A stretch of 64,000 nt of DNA from an uncultured Pirellulaceae bacterium. Its GTDB lineage: Bacteria; Planctomycetota; Planctomycetia; Pirellulales; Pirellulaceae. The stretch is taken from the NCBI GenBank assembly GCA_937928555.1, contig CALFWR010000091.1, positions 1-64,000 of the forward strand, given 5' to 3'. Of this stretch, positions 25,614 through 35,083 are shown piece after piece. The notes beneath the pieces were generated by a model. The model was not told the origin of the DNA. It saw only the letters and a program-made list of their open reading frames with translations, and ran no database searches. Each line of letters opens with the position of its first letter. Position 1 is the stretch's first letter. The position numbers and the translations under genes are program-made.

Positions 25614-28600
25614 GTGAAAAGATCAATCGAAGGGATTCTTGTGAGACAACGCGCGTGGCAATTTGTTTTTTGGGGATGCCTTGTGTGTTGCCTGTCGCTG
25701 GCCGCTGCGTTGCCGCCGGCTCATGCTCAAAGTAGGCTTTTGCAGGAAGACAAGCCGGTACGGGTCAATCGCAGTCAGGTTGAGTCGGAACTGGCGAAAG
25801 TTGAAAAGGCCAAGGATCTCAACGAGGCCACCCGCGGTGAAATCCAGAAAAACTATCTGGCGGCAATGCAGTTTCTGTCAGCCTTTGAAGCCGACCAGGC
25901 CAGCGAAGGCCAGTTCCGCGCCGACACGCAGCAGGCGGCGGCGGATCTGAGGAGTATCGGCGAAGAGATCAACAGGTATTCCATTGATCCGGACGTCGAT
26001 AGCAGGAAAGACCCGACGCAGGAGTTGCAGAAGCGGCGAAGTTTGCTGCAGAAGCTTGAGCGACAGGTGAAGGAATTGGTTGCCGAACCGGGCCGTCGTC
26101 GCGGACGCCTGTTGGAGATTCCAAAATTGGAAGCCGCGGCCCAGGAGCGGCTTGGTGGGATTGACGTTCAGCTGAACATCGAGCCCGCGGTTAGCGATGA
26201 TCCGATGTTGACATTGTCCAAGCGGCTTCAGCTTCTTGCCGAAAAGCAGGGCATCGAAAAAAAGCTGGAGTTGTTCGAGGCAGAGCAGCAGGCCTACGAA
26301 GCGACGTCGGGTTTGCTTTCCCAAGAGTTGGAGTTGGGTAACCGGAAAATCGCAAAAACGTCGGCTGAGATTCTGGTGCTACAGGATGCGATTGCCCGCG
26401 TGCAGGACAGGGAGTTGGATGCGGTCGTTGGTGACGCGGCGAAAATGGTTGACAGGACTCCCGCAGCGATTCGACCTGCTGCCGAGAAGTCCTACGAGTT
26501 GGCGCTCCAGTTGGCACGCAAGTCAAAACTTTTGTTGGGTGTTCCCGAAGACCTGACCAGCAATGGCTTGCGACAGGAAAGCGAGCAAGCCAACAGTGCC
26601 GTTCGCGAAATGGAATCGAATTACGAGTTGATGCGTTCGCGTGTTGAAACGGTTGGTTTGAGCGATCGGCTGGGCGAGATGCTCAGGCGGACCAAGTCCG
26701 AATTGAGTTCGCGGCAGTCGGGCATTGGTCGTAGCGACTATGGTGACAAAATGATTCAGGCCCAACTGGACAAGTTCCAGTGGCAGGACAGCCGGACGGC
26801 TTTGCAGGACCGCAGGAAGGCCGCGATTGCTTTGTTGGCTGAAAGTGGTTTGGCAAAGGAAAGCTCTGAGTCCAACGCGCAGGTTGAGCTGCAGAGGAAT
26901 CTTGAGCTGTATCAGTCGGACCTGGATGTGTTGCGCAAGTCGCGAGATGACATCCTAGAAAAACTTGTGGCTGTTGAAACGGATTTGTTTCACGAGTATT
27001 CGCAGTTGCAGAAGGCCCGGACCGACTATGCGACGACCAGCAAGGCGTACGCGGACTTTCTGGACGAACGAATCCTCTGGTTTCGCAGCGAGCCAATGGT
27101 TGGCGTCGGGGACATGGCCGGGATTGCGGCGGCGGGAAGCTGGTTTGTTTCAGCGGATAATCTTCAGCAAGTTCACTCGGTTTTCTGGGAATCGTTTCGT
27201 GGCAAGAAAGCTCCCTTGGTGGCGACGGTTGCGGTTGGGCTGCTGGGTTTGCTGTTGCTGCGTCTTTCGTCGGGATCGGAGTTGCACCGTCTGGGCGAGT
27301 TGGCGGTCAAGCGGAGTTGCCGCGACTACAGCTTGACGGTTGCCGCGTTTTTGCAGACCGCCGCGCGGGCCTGCCTGTTTCCCGCGATTGCGTTGTCGAT
27401 CGGTTGGACCCTTGCCGGCCACGCGACTGCCGGTTCGTACACTTCGGCGATTGCGCGAGGGTTGACTGTGTCCAGTTGGTGTCTGTTGCCGTTTGAGTTT
27501 CTCCGCGTTGCGTGTCGAAAAAATGGATTGGGCGAAAGTCACTTTGGGTGGTCGGAAGGCTTTCGCAAAATGGCTCGCCACAACCTGATCGGGTTCCTTG
27601 CGTTCGGAGCTCCGTTACTGTTCGTTGCGGTGACGATTGAAGCCAGTAATATTTCAGAACACAATCGTCTGGGACGGCTGGCGGCGATGGGATTGCTGTT
27701 GGTCGCGTTGACCGTCGGAGGACGGTTGTATTTTATTTTTCGTCCCGGCGGGTCGGCGTGGAATGAAGATGTCAGCGGCTTGCAGGCGTCGATCCATCGG
27801 CTTCGCTCGTTCGCGGTTTTGGCGGTTCTGGCAGGACTGGGGTTGCTGCTGCTGTTTGCGGTGATGGGGTTCTACGAGTCGGTGTACAAGATCGGCAGTA
27901 GCCTGCTGCAAACGGTGATCGTGATGGTTTGTTCGGTCATTGCGTTCGCGATGGCGATGCGTTTCCTGTTGGTCCGGCGTCGAAGGCTTCGTTTTGAACA
28001 GTTGATCCAACAGCGACGTGCGGCCATTCAGGCTGCCGAAAAAGAGGCGCAAGGCAATGTCAATATCGCCACCGAGGCGCTGGATATTGATTTGCAGAAC
28101 GAAGCCGGTTTGGACATTACCGACGTCTCACGGCAGGCTCGCGAGTTGACGGGTGTGATTTTTCTGATCGTGATCGGCGTGGTGTTGTTGGCGATCTGGC
28201 AGTATTTGCTTCCCGCGACAAAGATCCTGGACGGTGTTGAACTGTGGCGGGTGAAGATTGAATCGGAGTACGAATTTGTCACCGCGCGGGATTTGTTGCT
28301 TTCATTGATCGCTTTTGGGTTGACGTTTTTCGGTGTGCGGAACATTCCCGGAATGTTGGAGCTGTTGTTGCTGCAGCGACTGCCGCTTGATGCCGGAGCT
28401 CGCTACGCAGTGGCTTCGATCTTTCGCTATGTTGTGTTGGTGATCGGGCTGATCGTGGCACTGAGTTTCCTGAAGATTCCGTGGTCGAATTACAGTTGGC
28501 TGGTGGCGGCGGTTTCGGTCGGTCTGGGTTTTGGCTTGCAGGAGATCGTGGCGAATTTTGTTTCCGGTTTGATTCTGCTGTTGGAACGGCCGGTGCGTGT

Positions 28601-29099
28601 TGGCGACGTGATTACGGTCGATGGCGTCGAAGGCGTGGTGTCGCGAATTCAGATGCGGGCCACGACGATCACCAACTGGGACAACCAGGAGTTGGTGGTG
28701 CCGAACAAGGATTTGATTTCGGGCAAGCTGCTGAATTGGACGCTGTCGAGCGTGATCAACCGGATCGCTTTGAAGTTTGGCGTGGCCTACGGGACCGATG
28801 TAGGCAAAGTCCGCGAGTTGGTGACCAAAATCGTGGAGCGCCACCCGGATGTGCTAAAAGAGCCTAAGCCGTTTGTGACGTTTCAGGAGTTTGGCGACAG
28901 CAGTTTGAATTTCGTGATACGCTGCTGCACAACGACGATTCAACGGCGTTGGAATTTGATTGACGAAATCAATACTGCGGTCAACGAAGCGTTTGAACGC
29001 GAGGGGATTGAAGTTCCGTTTCCGCAGCGTGTGGTGCGTTTTGTTTCTGAAGAGCAGGTGCCGCCGCCCAAGGGCTCGCCTTCGCCTGCTAAAGACTGA
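25614..29099 (+). CDS. large MscS-family mechanosensitive channel (MscK/MscM-like)
   Basis: A 1161-residue protein: signal peptide (to ~AHAQ, residue 39), a long periplasmic coiled-coil region (about 55-490), about 10-11 membrane helices (from ~525), and the MscS pore and beta domain near 960-1080 (GLGFGLQEIVANFVSGLILL, RPVRVGDVITVDGVEG, ITNWDNQELVVPNKDLISGK). It would open under membrane tension to relieve osmotic shock. The GTG start at 25614 has AGGAT upstream. The stop codon (TGA 29097-29099) lies inside the F1 element that begins at 29094, so the last residue is element-encoded. Confidence 0.93.
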   Translation: MKRSIEGILVRQRAWQFVFWGCLVCCLSLAAALPPAHAQSRLLQEDKPVRVNRSQVESELAKVEKAKDLNEATRGEIQKNYLAAMQFLSAFEADQASEGQFRADTQQAAADLRSIGEEINRYSIDPDVDSRKDPTQELQKRRSLLQKLERQVKELVAEPGRRRGRLLEIPKLEAAAQERLGGIDVQLNIEPAVSDDPMLTLSKRLQLLAEKQGIEKKLELFEAEQQAYEATSGLLSQELELGNRKIAKTSAEILVLQDAIARVQDRELDAVVGDAAKMVDRTPAAIRPAAEKSYELALQLARKSKLLLGVPEDLTSNGLRQESEQANSAVREMESNYELMRSRVETVGLSDRLGEMLRRTKSELSSRQSGIGRSDYGDKMIQAQLDKFQWQDSRTALQDRRKAAIALLAESGLAKESSESNAQVELQRNLELYQSDLDVLRKSRDDILEKLVAVETDLFHEYSQLQKARTDYATTSKAYADFLDERILWFRSEPMVGVGDMAGIAAAGSWFVSADNLQQVHSVFWESFRGKKAPLVATVAVGLLGLLLLRLSSGSELHRLGELAVKRSCRDYSLTVAAFLQTAARACLFPAIALSIGWTLAGHATAGSYTSAIARGLTVSSWCLLPFEFLRVACRKNGLGESHFGWSEGFRKMARHNLIGFLAFGAPLLFVAVTIEASNISEHNRLGRLAAMGLLLVALTVGGRLYFIFRPGGSAWNEDVSGLQASIHRLRSFAVLAVLAGLGLLLLFAVMGFYESVYKIGSSLLQTVIVMVCSVIAFAMAMRFLLVRRRRLRFEQLIQQRRAAIQAAEKEAQGNVNIATEALDIDLQNEAGLDITDVSRQARELTGVIFLIVIGVVLLAIWQYLLPATKILDGVELWRVKIESEYEFVTARDLLLSLIAFGLTFFGVRNIPGMLELLLLQRLPLDAGARYAVASIFRYVVLVIGLIVALSFLKIPWSNYSWLVAAVSVGLGFGLQEIVANFVSGLILLLERPVRVGDVITVDGVEGVVSRIQMRATTITNWDNQELVVPNKDLISGKLLNWTLSSVINRIALKFGVAYGTDVGKVRELVTKIVERHPDVLKEPKPFVTFQEFGDSSLNFVIRCCTTTIQRRWNLIDEINTAVNEAFEREGIEVPFPQRVVRFVSEEQVPPPKGSPSPAKD

Positions 29100-29280
29100 T
29101 TATTCACGACGACAGGCGTTGATTCTACGTCTGTCCAACCGGAGCAAGGGAAAAGCTGAATTTCAACGAGAACTGCGAATCGCTTGGTGGATGAAAACCA
29201 CAGCGATCGTTTCATCGCATCGGAGCCGCAGTTCACTGTCGGAACTGATTCTGCCGCCGACGCCTCGTGAATAATCCGGG
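29094..29280 (+). mobile_element. F1 MITE, 187 bp, overlapping a gene end
   Basis: Full length; the left end is drifted (GACTGATTATTCACGA), the right end intact. The flanks CTAAA/TTAAG agree at 3 of 5. The element supplies the stop codon of the MscS-type gene. Confidence 0.88.
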
Positions 29281-29325
29281 TTAAGTAGGAATGGCTTTGG
29301 CTTTGGCTGGGAAGGTGCAAGCGGA

Positions 29326-30375
29326 CTACCGGGGGAGCACTTTGGGGTCGGGGTAGGTGTTGGCCGAAGAGCCAAGTTGGAAGTTTTCCACGCGCAGGTT
29401 ACGTTTGCGGTAGAAGTTGAATCCGTCGTCGGGAAAGCCGTAAAACGAAGGTTCAAAAGGATCGACAAATTCAACGTTGGCTTTGGCGGGGACTTCGAGG
29501 TCACAGAGAAACAACGCCGCGTTGACGATCAGGCGGCGGAGGCCTTCGCTGCGGAAGTCAACCGACGCGCCGCCGGTGGTTGCGAAGCATTTGCCGGACG
29601 TTTTGCCTGTTGGTGACGCGTAGTCTTTGAGCCAGGCAAAGGGCATCATGGGGTCGTTCTTTTCGCCAGCGATGAGCTGTGAGGCGGGGTCAAGTGTTTC
29701 GGTGACGCCGCCGCGAAGTAGCACGGTGGCTTTTTCCTGATCAAGGGCGGCGATGCCGTAGATGTCCGAGGTGGTAAAGATATCCGCGACCGAACGGAGG
29801 ATTGGGTGGTCTTTGTTTTCAGGCACCACGAAGCCGCGTCCGCCCTAGATCTTGTGGTCGCCGTGATGCGAAAGCCAGTTCTCACCGATGACTTGGCGGC
29901 CAAAGTCCGACCAGTCGTAGTTGCCGAAGTTGCCTTCTTTGAATGCATGAGTGGCGGTGCGACAGCCGACGATGGGCTTGCCGGCTTCCATGTAGTTGTA
30001 AACGTGTTTGATCTGATCGTCAGGAAGGATTCGCCAGCGGGTGCAGAGGACCATCAGGTCGGCCGAAGCGAGGGATTCGAGTCCGGGGATGTTGGTGAGT
30101 TCGAAGGGGTTGATGCAGCCCGTTTGCTTGTCGATCGCGAACAGGACGGTGCATTTGAATCCATGGCGTTGGCTGAGGATCTTGGCCAGCATCGGGCAGG
30201 TTTCTTCGCCCCGGTATTCTTCGTCGCCGGAAACGAAAACGATGTGTTTTCCATTGGCGTTTTCGGTGGGCTCGAAGACCAGAAAGGATTCCTGGGCGCG
30301 GATCGATGGGAGCTGCCAAGCGATCACGATGCAGGAAAAGAAAAGAATGGTTTTGACGAATCGAATTCTGTTCAT
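29326..30375 (-). pseudogene. secreted ThuA-like domain protein with an in-frame stop
   Basis: A single frame of 349 codons from ATG 30375, broken by one TAG at 29845-29847. The part before it has a signal peptide (TILFFSCIVIAWQLPSIRAQ) and a ThuA-like (class I glutamine amidotransferase-like fold) domain (IVFVSGDEEYRGEETCPMLA, ADLMVLCTRW, GKPIVGCRTATHAF, HHGDHK). The part after it continues the same fold (PENKDHPILRSVADIFTTSD...). There is no frameshift, so a single substitution explains the break: nonsense mutation, sequencing error, or suppressed stop. I see no reason to assume recoding. Confidence 0.8.
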
Positions 30376-30512
30376 TGCAGGCTCATGGATGGGTTGTTGC
30401 CGATTCAATTGTACACGCTGGCGGTGCGCGGTTGCGCAGGGAGTCTTGGCGCGGGGTTGTGCGGGGCGGTGGTTTGTTGCTTTGTTGCTTTGAGGTGGTT
30501 TTGAATGGAATA

Positions 30513-30535
30513 CGGCCGGTGGGAACCGGCCCTAC
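30513..30535. repeat. GNRA-capped hairpin repeat
   Basis: CGGCCGGTGGGAACCGGCC plus CTAC: a 7-bp perfect stem GGCCGGT/ACCGGCC closed by a GGGA (GNRA-type) loop. One of four copies in the window, two of them here between the ThuA-like pseudogene and the radical SAM gene. Could stabilise RNA ends or stop transcription; no T-tract follows. Confidence 0.75.
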
Positions 30536-30590
30536 GCTCGCGGGGTCGCTTGGGATGGTGAGTTGCTTTATGGTGGTGTCGGCCCAAACA

Positions 30591-30613
30591 CGGCCGGTGG
30601 GAACCGGCCCTAC
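30591..30613. repeat. GNRA-capped hairpin repeat
   Basis: Identical to the copy at 30513-30535, including the CTAC tail. It ends 17 bp before the GTG start at 30631, so the hairpin would lie in the leader of that gene if transcription starts upstream. Confidence 0.75.
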
Positions 30614-30630
30614 TCAGAGATTGTGGGATA

Positions 30631-31752
30631 GTGAGCGATCAATCAGGACATAAAGTTACCGGTCGAGGATCGGGTCTGCGGACGGTGGGTCGCTTTGAGA
30701 GAATTCAAAGGATCGACGACCAAGAGGTGATCAACGATCCGGATTACCATCGGTCGCTGGAGGACAAGGTTCGTACCGAGTACTTGGAGGATGATTCGCA
30801 GTCGGTCGTCAGTGAGAACAACAGCCCGGATATTTCTTTTCGCTATAGCCTGAATCCGTATCGCGGTTGTGCTCATGGTTGCAGTTACTGCTACGCCAGG
30901 CCTTCGCATGAGTATTTGGGTTTTGGACCGGGGTTGGATTTTGAGACAAAGATCGTGGTCAAGAAAAAGGCTCCGGATCTGTTTCGCCGATGGCTGATTG
31001 AAGGCCATCGCAAGGGACGACGCAAGGTTCAACCAGTGATGCTTTCGGGTGTGACGGATTGCTACCAGCAAGCGGAGAAGGAATTTGAACTGACACGAGG
31101 TTGTCTGGAGGTCGCGTTGGACTTTCGCCAGCCGATGAAGCTGATCACCAAGAACGGATTGATTCGGCGCGATCTGGATTTGCTGGCCGAGTTGGCGTCG
31201 ATGAAGCTCGTTTCGGCCGCGATCAGCATTACGACGTTGGATCAATCGTTAACGCGGGTGATGGAACCCCGGACCAGTGCGCCCCAGGTGAGGCTTGATG
31301 CGATCGCGAGACTGGCCGAGGTGGGCGTTCCGGTGATGGTGATGGTCGCGCCGATCATTCCCGGTATCAATGAAGACGAGATCCCGAGGGTGTTGAAGGC
31401 AGCGGCTAGGGCGGGAGCGACGCGGGCGGGGTACGTCTCGCTGCGTTTGCCGTTGACGGTCGAGCCCGTTTTTCTGGATTGGCTGGAACAGCATTTTCCC
31501 GACCGAAAAGAAAAAGTGCTGGGTCGGATTCGCTCGATGCGGGATGGCAAGCTGAACAGTTCGACGTATGGTGAGAGGATGAGCGGGACAGGTATTTGGG
31601 GTCAGCAGTTGGCCAGCATGATGGAACTGTTCTGCAAGAAGTACGGTTTGGAGTCAGGCCTGAGCAACGAGGCTCGCAAGACGGAAAGATTGAGGACGGA
31701 TTTGTTTCGCGTGGTGGAACTTGATGGCGGCGTACAGGGTGAGCTTTTTTGA
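30631..31752 (+). CDS. PA0069-type radical SAM protein
   Basis: A 373-residue radical SAM protein related to spore-photoproduct-lyase-like and PA0069/Rv2578c-type proteins. The cluster motif is CAHGCSYC (C80, C84, C87) in SLNPYRGCAHGCSYCYARP, followed by SGVTDCYQQAEKEFELTRG and a typical TIM-barrel series (KLITKNGLIRRDLDLL). The biological substrate of this family is not established. The start is GTG 30631. The stop overlaps the next gene's ATG by one base (TGATG), so it is coupled to the MFS transporter. Confidence 0.9.
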   Translation: MSDQSGHKVTGRGSGLRTVGRFERIQRIDDQEVINDPDYHRSLEDKVRTEYLEDDSQSVVSENNSPDISFRYSLNPYRGCAHGCSYCYARPSHEYLGFGPGLDFETKIVVKKKAPDLFRRWLIEGHRKGRRKVQPVMLSGVTDCYQQAEKEFELTRGCLEVALDFRQPMKLITKNGLIRRDLDLLAELASMKLVSAAISITTLDQSLTRVMEPRTSAPQVRLDAIARLAEVGVPVMVMVAPIIPGINEDEIPRVLKAAARAGATRAGYVSLRLPLTVEPVFLDWLEQHFPDRKEKVLGRIRSMRDGKLNSSTYGERMSGTGIWGQQLASMMELFCKKYGLESGLSNEARKTERLRTDLFRVVELDGGVQGELF

Positions 31753-33092
31753 TGCCGACTGAAAGGGAGAATTCGAACGAGCCGAATCTGTCGCCGCAGG
31801 AGTCAGTTGACGCGCCCGGTCGTCAGGCGGCGATGCCTTTTATTTTGTTGACGCTGTTCATCGATATCCTCGGGATCGGGATTATCATTCCGGTTCTGCC
31901 GGAGTTGGTAAAGGACTTTATCTTCAATTCGATTGACCCGGCGGGAAAGACGCCCGAGGAACTCAAGGCGATTGTCGATTCGGCGGCTGGTTGGTACGTC
32001 GGTTGGATCGGGGCATCCTACGCGGCGATGCAGTTCTTTTTCGCGCCGATCCTGGGGGCGCTTTCGGATCGATTCGGTCGCCGCCCGATCATTCTGGGCT
32101 CGCTGTTCGGGCTGGGGATCGATTTTCTGATTATGGGTTTCGCACCGAGCATCGCTTGGTTGTTCGTGGGACGGATTCTTTCGGGGATCATGGGCGGAAG
32201 TTTTTCGGCGGCCAACGCTTACATCGCGGACATTTCTTCGGCCGAAGACCGGGCAAAGAATTATGGCCTGGTGGGGATGATGTTCGGGCTGGGTTTCATC
32301 TGCGGGCCGGCGATGGGAGGACTGCTGGGCGGGGTCTGGATCAAGCTGCCTTTCTTTGTGTCGGCGGCTTTGGCGTTGGCGAATTGGTTGTACGGTTTTT
32401 TCATTTTGCCGGAGTCGCTGCCCAAAGAAAATCGCGGCAGTTTTACATTTGCCAAAGCGAATCCTTTCGGAACGATCAGCAGACTGCGAGCCTATCCGCT
32501 GGTGGCGAGTCTCGCGGTGGTGTTTGTGTGTCTTTCGTTTGCACAACGCGGTTTGGAAAATGTGTGGGTGTTGTACACCGGGTATCGCTACGATTGGAAC
32601 GAGTTGACCAACGGTTTGGTGCTGGGCCTGGTGGGGCTGATGGCGGTGATTGTTCAGGGCGGTTTGGTACGGCCGATCATTGCGAGAGTCGGTGAACGGA
32701 AGGCGATCATGATCGGTATCGCGGTATCGATGTGTGCTTTTCTGGGTTACGGTCTGGCGACGCAGGGTTGGATGATTCCGGTGATTATTGTTTTTGGTTC
32801 CGTGGGCGGGATCACCGGTCCTGCGATTCAGAGCCTGGTCGCGGCGAAGGTCGATTCGAGTGAGCAGGGAAAGGTCCAGGGGGCGTTAACGTCGCTGATG
32901 AGTTTTACGAATATTTTTGCGCCGGTGTTTTATACGACGGGGTTATTCAGTTACTTTACGTCCAAAGGTGCGATCTTTCCGTTGCCGGGTGCGTCGTTTT
33001 TGGCCGGTGCGGTTTTCATTTTTCTGGGTTGGATGGTGGCGGCGCGGGTGTTTCGCAAGTTTCCCAAAGACGAGGATGGGGCGTCGAGGTAG
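31752..33092 (+). CDS. MFS transporter, TetA/DHA1-like
   Basis: A 446-residue 12-helix transporter. After a polar N-terminus, the first helix is FILLTLFIDILGIGIIIPVL, and motif A reads GALSDRFGRRPIILG, both like TetA-type drug:H+ antiporters. FGLGFICGPAMGGLLGG is motif C of exporters (GxxxGPxxGG), so it probably exports a small molecule. A ~35-residue loop (FIFNSIDPAGKTPEELKAIV) is inserted after helix 1. ATG 31752 overlaps the radical SAM stop; the two may act together, for example a modified product and its exporter (inference). Confidence 0.88.
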   Translation: MPTERENSNEPNLSPQESVDAPGRQAAMPFILLTLFIDILGIGIIIPVLPELVKDFIFNSIDPAGKTPEELKAIVDSAAGWYVGWIGASYAAMQFFFAPILGALSDRFGRRPIILGSLFGLGIDFLIMGFAPSIAWLFVGRILSGIMGGSFSAANAYIADISSAEDRAKNYGLVGMMFGLGFICGPAMGGLLGGVWIKLPFFVSAALALANWLYGFFILPESLPKENRGSFTFAKANPFGTISRLRAYPLVASLAVVFVCLSFAQRGLENVWVLYTGYRYDWNELTNGLVLGLVGLMAVIVQGGLVRPIIARVGERKAIMIGIAVSMCAFLGYGLATQGWMIPVIIVFGSVGGITGPAIQSLVAAKVDSSEQGKVQGALTSLMSFTNIFAPVFYTTGLFSYFTSKGAIFPLPGASFLAGAVFIFLGWMVAARVFRKFPKDEDGASR

Positions 33093-33151
33093 TTGACGCA
33101 GGCCGGATCAAGGGCGTGTGAAGTGGCTTGACGGTGCAAAAGAGGATTCAG

Positions 33152-33167
33152 CCCGGATTATTCACGA
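33152..33167 (+). mobile_element. solitary MITE left terminus
   Basis: CCCGGATTATTCACGA is perfect over 16 bp, but the following sequence (GAGAAGG...) matches neither F1 nor F2, and no second terminus is found in the next 250 bp. Either the end of a third, larger or decayed element or a solo-end remnant. Confidence 0.55.
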
Positions 33168-33362
33168 GAGAAGGTTTGGCAGTACGCTAGAAAAGCCGGC
33201 TGCTCCGGCATCGGTATCTGCATCAACGTTGTTTTGCCAGACGTCTCGCAATTCGGGAGCGATCGACAGAGACCGGATGACGGCCCGAAAACGTGTCGAA
33301 CGGAATCGCTTTGATCGTGTAGAATGGTGAGCTGTATCGCAATTTCCAAGTAGGAGAAAGTT

Positions 33363-34061
33363 TTGAGTTCTGCTGCGCCCGTTAATGGAAAGAGTCCACG
33401 ATTGCAGTTGCTGCAGAAGGTGGCTTTTTGGGGTGCGGTGGTGCTGTTCTTCAAGACGCTGGTGATGGTGGTGGCAGAGTACCGGAACTACTTCCCCGCG
33501 AACTTTGCGTCCGATTTTCTGATCGGCAAAGAAGGCTTCTTTCACGGCAGCTACCGGATTGCTTTTTATGTCCACATCTGCACCGGTCCGATCGCGCTGC
33601 TGATTGCGGCGTATCTGATGTTCAGCGGCCTGCGCAGGGACCATCGTGGCTTGCATCGGGCGCTGGGAAAGACGCTGGTCTGTCTGACGACGCTGTTGAT
33701 GTTGCCCAGCGGAATGGTGATGGCAACGCGAGCGTTGACGGGACCGATTGCGGGTGTCGCTTTCTTTCTGTTAAGTGGTCTGACGGCGGTGTGCATCGTG
33801 ATGTCGGCGTGGCATGCAAAGAACCGTCGGTTTGCGGTGCATCGTGTGTGGGCGACGCGAAGTTTTCTGTTATTGACGTCGCCGTTATTGCTGCGGCTGA
33901 TGACCGGGGCGACGATCGTGCTGGATGTGGAAAGCGATTGGACGTATCGGTTCGCGGCATGGGGAAGTTGGTTTGTGCCGCTGACGATTTTTGAAGTGCG
34001 ACGTCATTGGCGGTTCCAAAACGGCCGCATCAAAGTCCAACACAAGGGAGAGTTGATATGA
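33363..34061 (+). CDS. DUF2306-like membrane protein
   Basis: A 232-residue membrane protein with about 6 hydrophobic helices. HICTGPIALLIAAYLMFSGL and the HRGLHRALGK segment fit the DUF2306 family of unknown function; the conserved His and Arg residues at helix ends could bind haem or metal but this is not shown. The start is TTG 33363 with an AGGAGA ribosome-binding site. It overlaps the next gene by 4 bases (ATGA) and heads a three-gene operon with two DUF1559-type proteins. Confidence 0.75.
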   Translation: MSSAAPVNGKSPRLQLLQKVAFWGAVVLFFKTLVMVVAEYRNYFPANFASDFLIGKEGFFHGSYRIAFYVHICTGPIALLIAAYLMFSGLRRDHRGLHRALGKTLVCLTTLLMLPSGMVMATRALTGPIAGVAFFLLSGLTAVCIVMSAWHAKNRRFAVHRVWATRSFLLLTSPLLLRLMTGATIVLDVESDWTYRFAAWGSWFVPLTIFEVRRHWRFQNGRIKVQHKGELI

Positions 34062-35083
34062 GGATTTTCAAGGCAAGGCCTAGCTTTACGCTGATGGAGC
34101 TGCTGTTTGTGTTGGTGATCATTGGGATTCTCATCGGAATGCTCATGCCGGCAACGCGCAGCGTTCGTGGGGCCGCGCGGAGGACTCAGTGTTTGAATAA
34201 CGTGCGGCAGATTGGTTTGGGAGTTCTGAATTTTGAAGACAGCCACGGGCACTTTCCCGCTTGCGTCGGTGCAGAAGGGATCAGTGGCGCCGACAGTGAG
34301 AACATGAGCGGCTTGGTAACGATTTTGCCGTTTGTTGAAGGCGGTGATTTGTTTGCGGAGCTTGCCGGAGACGCCAATCGCCCTGCCCTTTGGGAAGCGG
34401 GTTATGGGCCGTGGGAAAGTCGAAACTCCCTGTGGATGTGTTCTGCGATGGGTGATCCCCAAGATGGATTCGCGCCAACGCACTATGCGTTTTGCATTGG
34501 CGACCGGGCCAGGAGTGTTGCTGCGCCCGAGGTGCTGCGCGGGGTTTTTGGAGGTGGTTTGAAGGCGAGCATGGGCGATGTCACCGATGGTTCTTCCAAT
34601 ACAATTTTGCTTGGAGAGATCGGCAGGATGCTTAATGGAAAGTCGCAGGGAATGGGCTATGCGGTCAATCAGCCGGCGAGGTTTTTGGAGGAGCCGGCAA
34701 TGTTTCTTGCTGCAACGATGCGCTCGGGCGAAGTTGATGAGTCCTGTTTGAATTCGGAGTCGAGTCGCGGTGGGCTGTGGGCAGAAGGTCGTTCAGGTGC
34801 CGCACAGTTCAACACAATTTTGCCGCCCAACTGCCCCAGCGCGGTCGTCGGTGGTGAGATGGGCGGGGACGGTTTCTTTTCGGTGGCCAGCCCGCATCCG
34901 GGAACCGTTGGCGTTGTCTTTGCTGATGGGTCATGTCACTCCATTTCGATGGAAGTGGATTGCGGTGATCTGACAGCGGCGACGTTGACCGAGGAACAAA
35001 TGAAGCAAGGGGCTCCGACGCCGTACGGCGTGTGGGGTGCTTTGGGGACGATTGCGGGAGGAGAGGTTGCTGATGAATACTAA
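34058..35083 (+). CDS. DUF1559-type prepilin-like protein (copy 1)
   Basis: A 341-residue protein with a type IV prepilin-type N-terminus: FTLMELLFVLVIIGILIGML, with Glu at +5 after the expected cleavage site, then CLNNVRQIGLGVLNFEDSHG, the start of the DUF1559 domain that is greatly expanded in planctomycetes. The C-terminal HPGTVGVVFADGS is the H-x9-DG motif of these proteins. Probably exported and assembled as a surface pseudopilin; the function of the family is not established. The start ATG 34058 overlaps the DUF2306 gene. Confidence 0.9.
   Translation: MRIFKARPSFTLMELLFVLVIIGILIGMLMPATRSVRGAARRTQCLNNVRQIGLGVLNFEDSHGHFPACVGAEGISGADSENMSGLVTILPFVEGGDLFAELAGDANRPALWEAGYGPWESRNSLWMCSAMGDPQDGFAPTHYAFCIGDRARSVAAPEVLRGVFGGGLKASMGDVTDGSSNTILLGEIGRMLNGKSQGMGYAVNQPARFLEEPAMFLAATMRSGEVDESCLNSESSRGGLWAEGRSGAAQFNTILPPNCPSAVVGGEMGGDGFFSVASPHPGTVGVVFADGSCHSISMEVDCGDLTAATLTEEQMKQGAPTPYGVWGALGTIAGGEVADEY

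Noticed and set aside
29845-29847. TAG as a recoded (for example pyrrolysine) codon
   Set aside because: No supporting recoding signal or pyl genes in the window, and the other genes end normally; a nonsense mutation or sequencing error is simpler.
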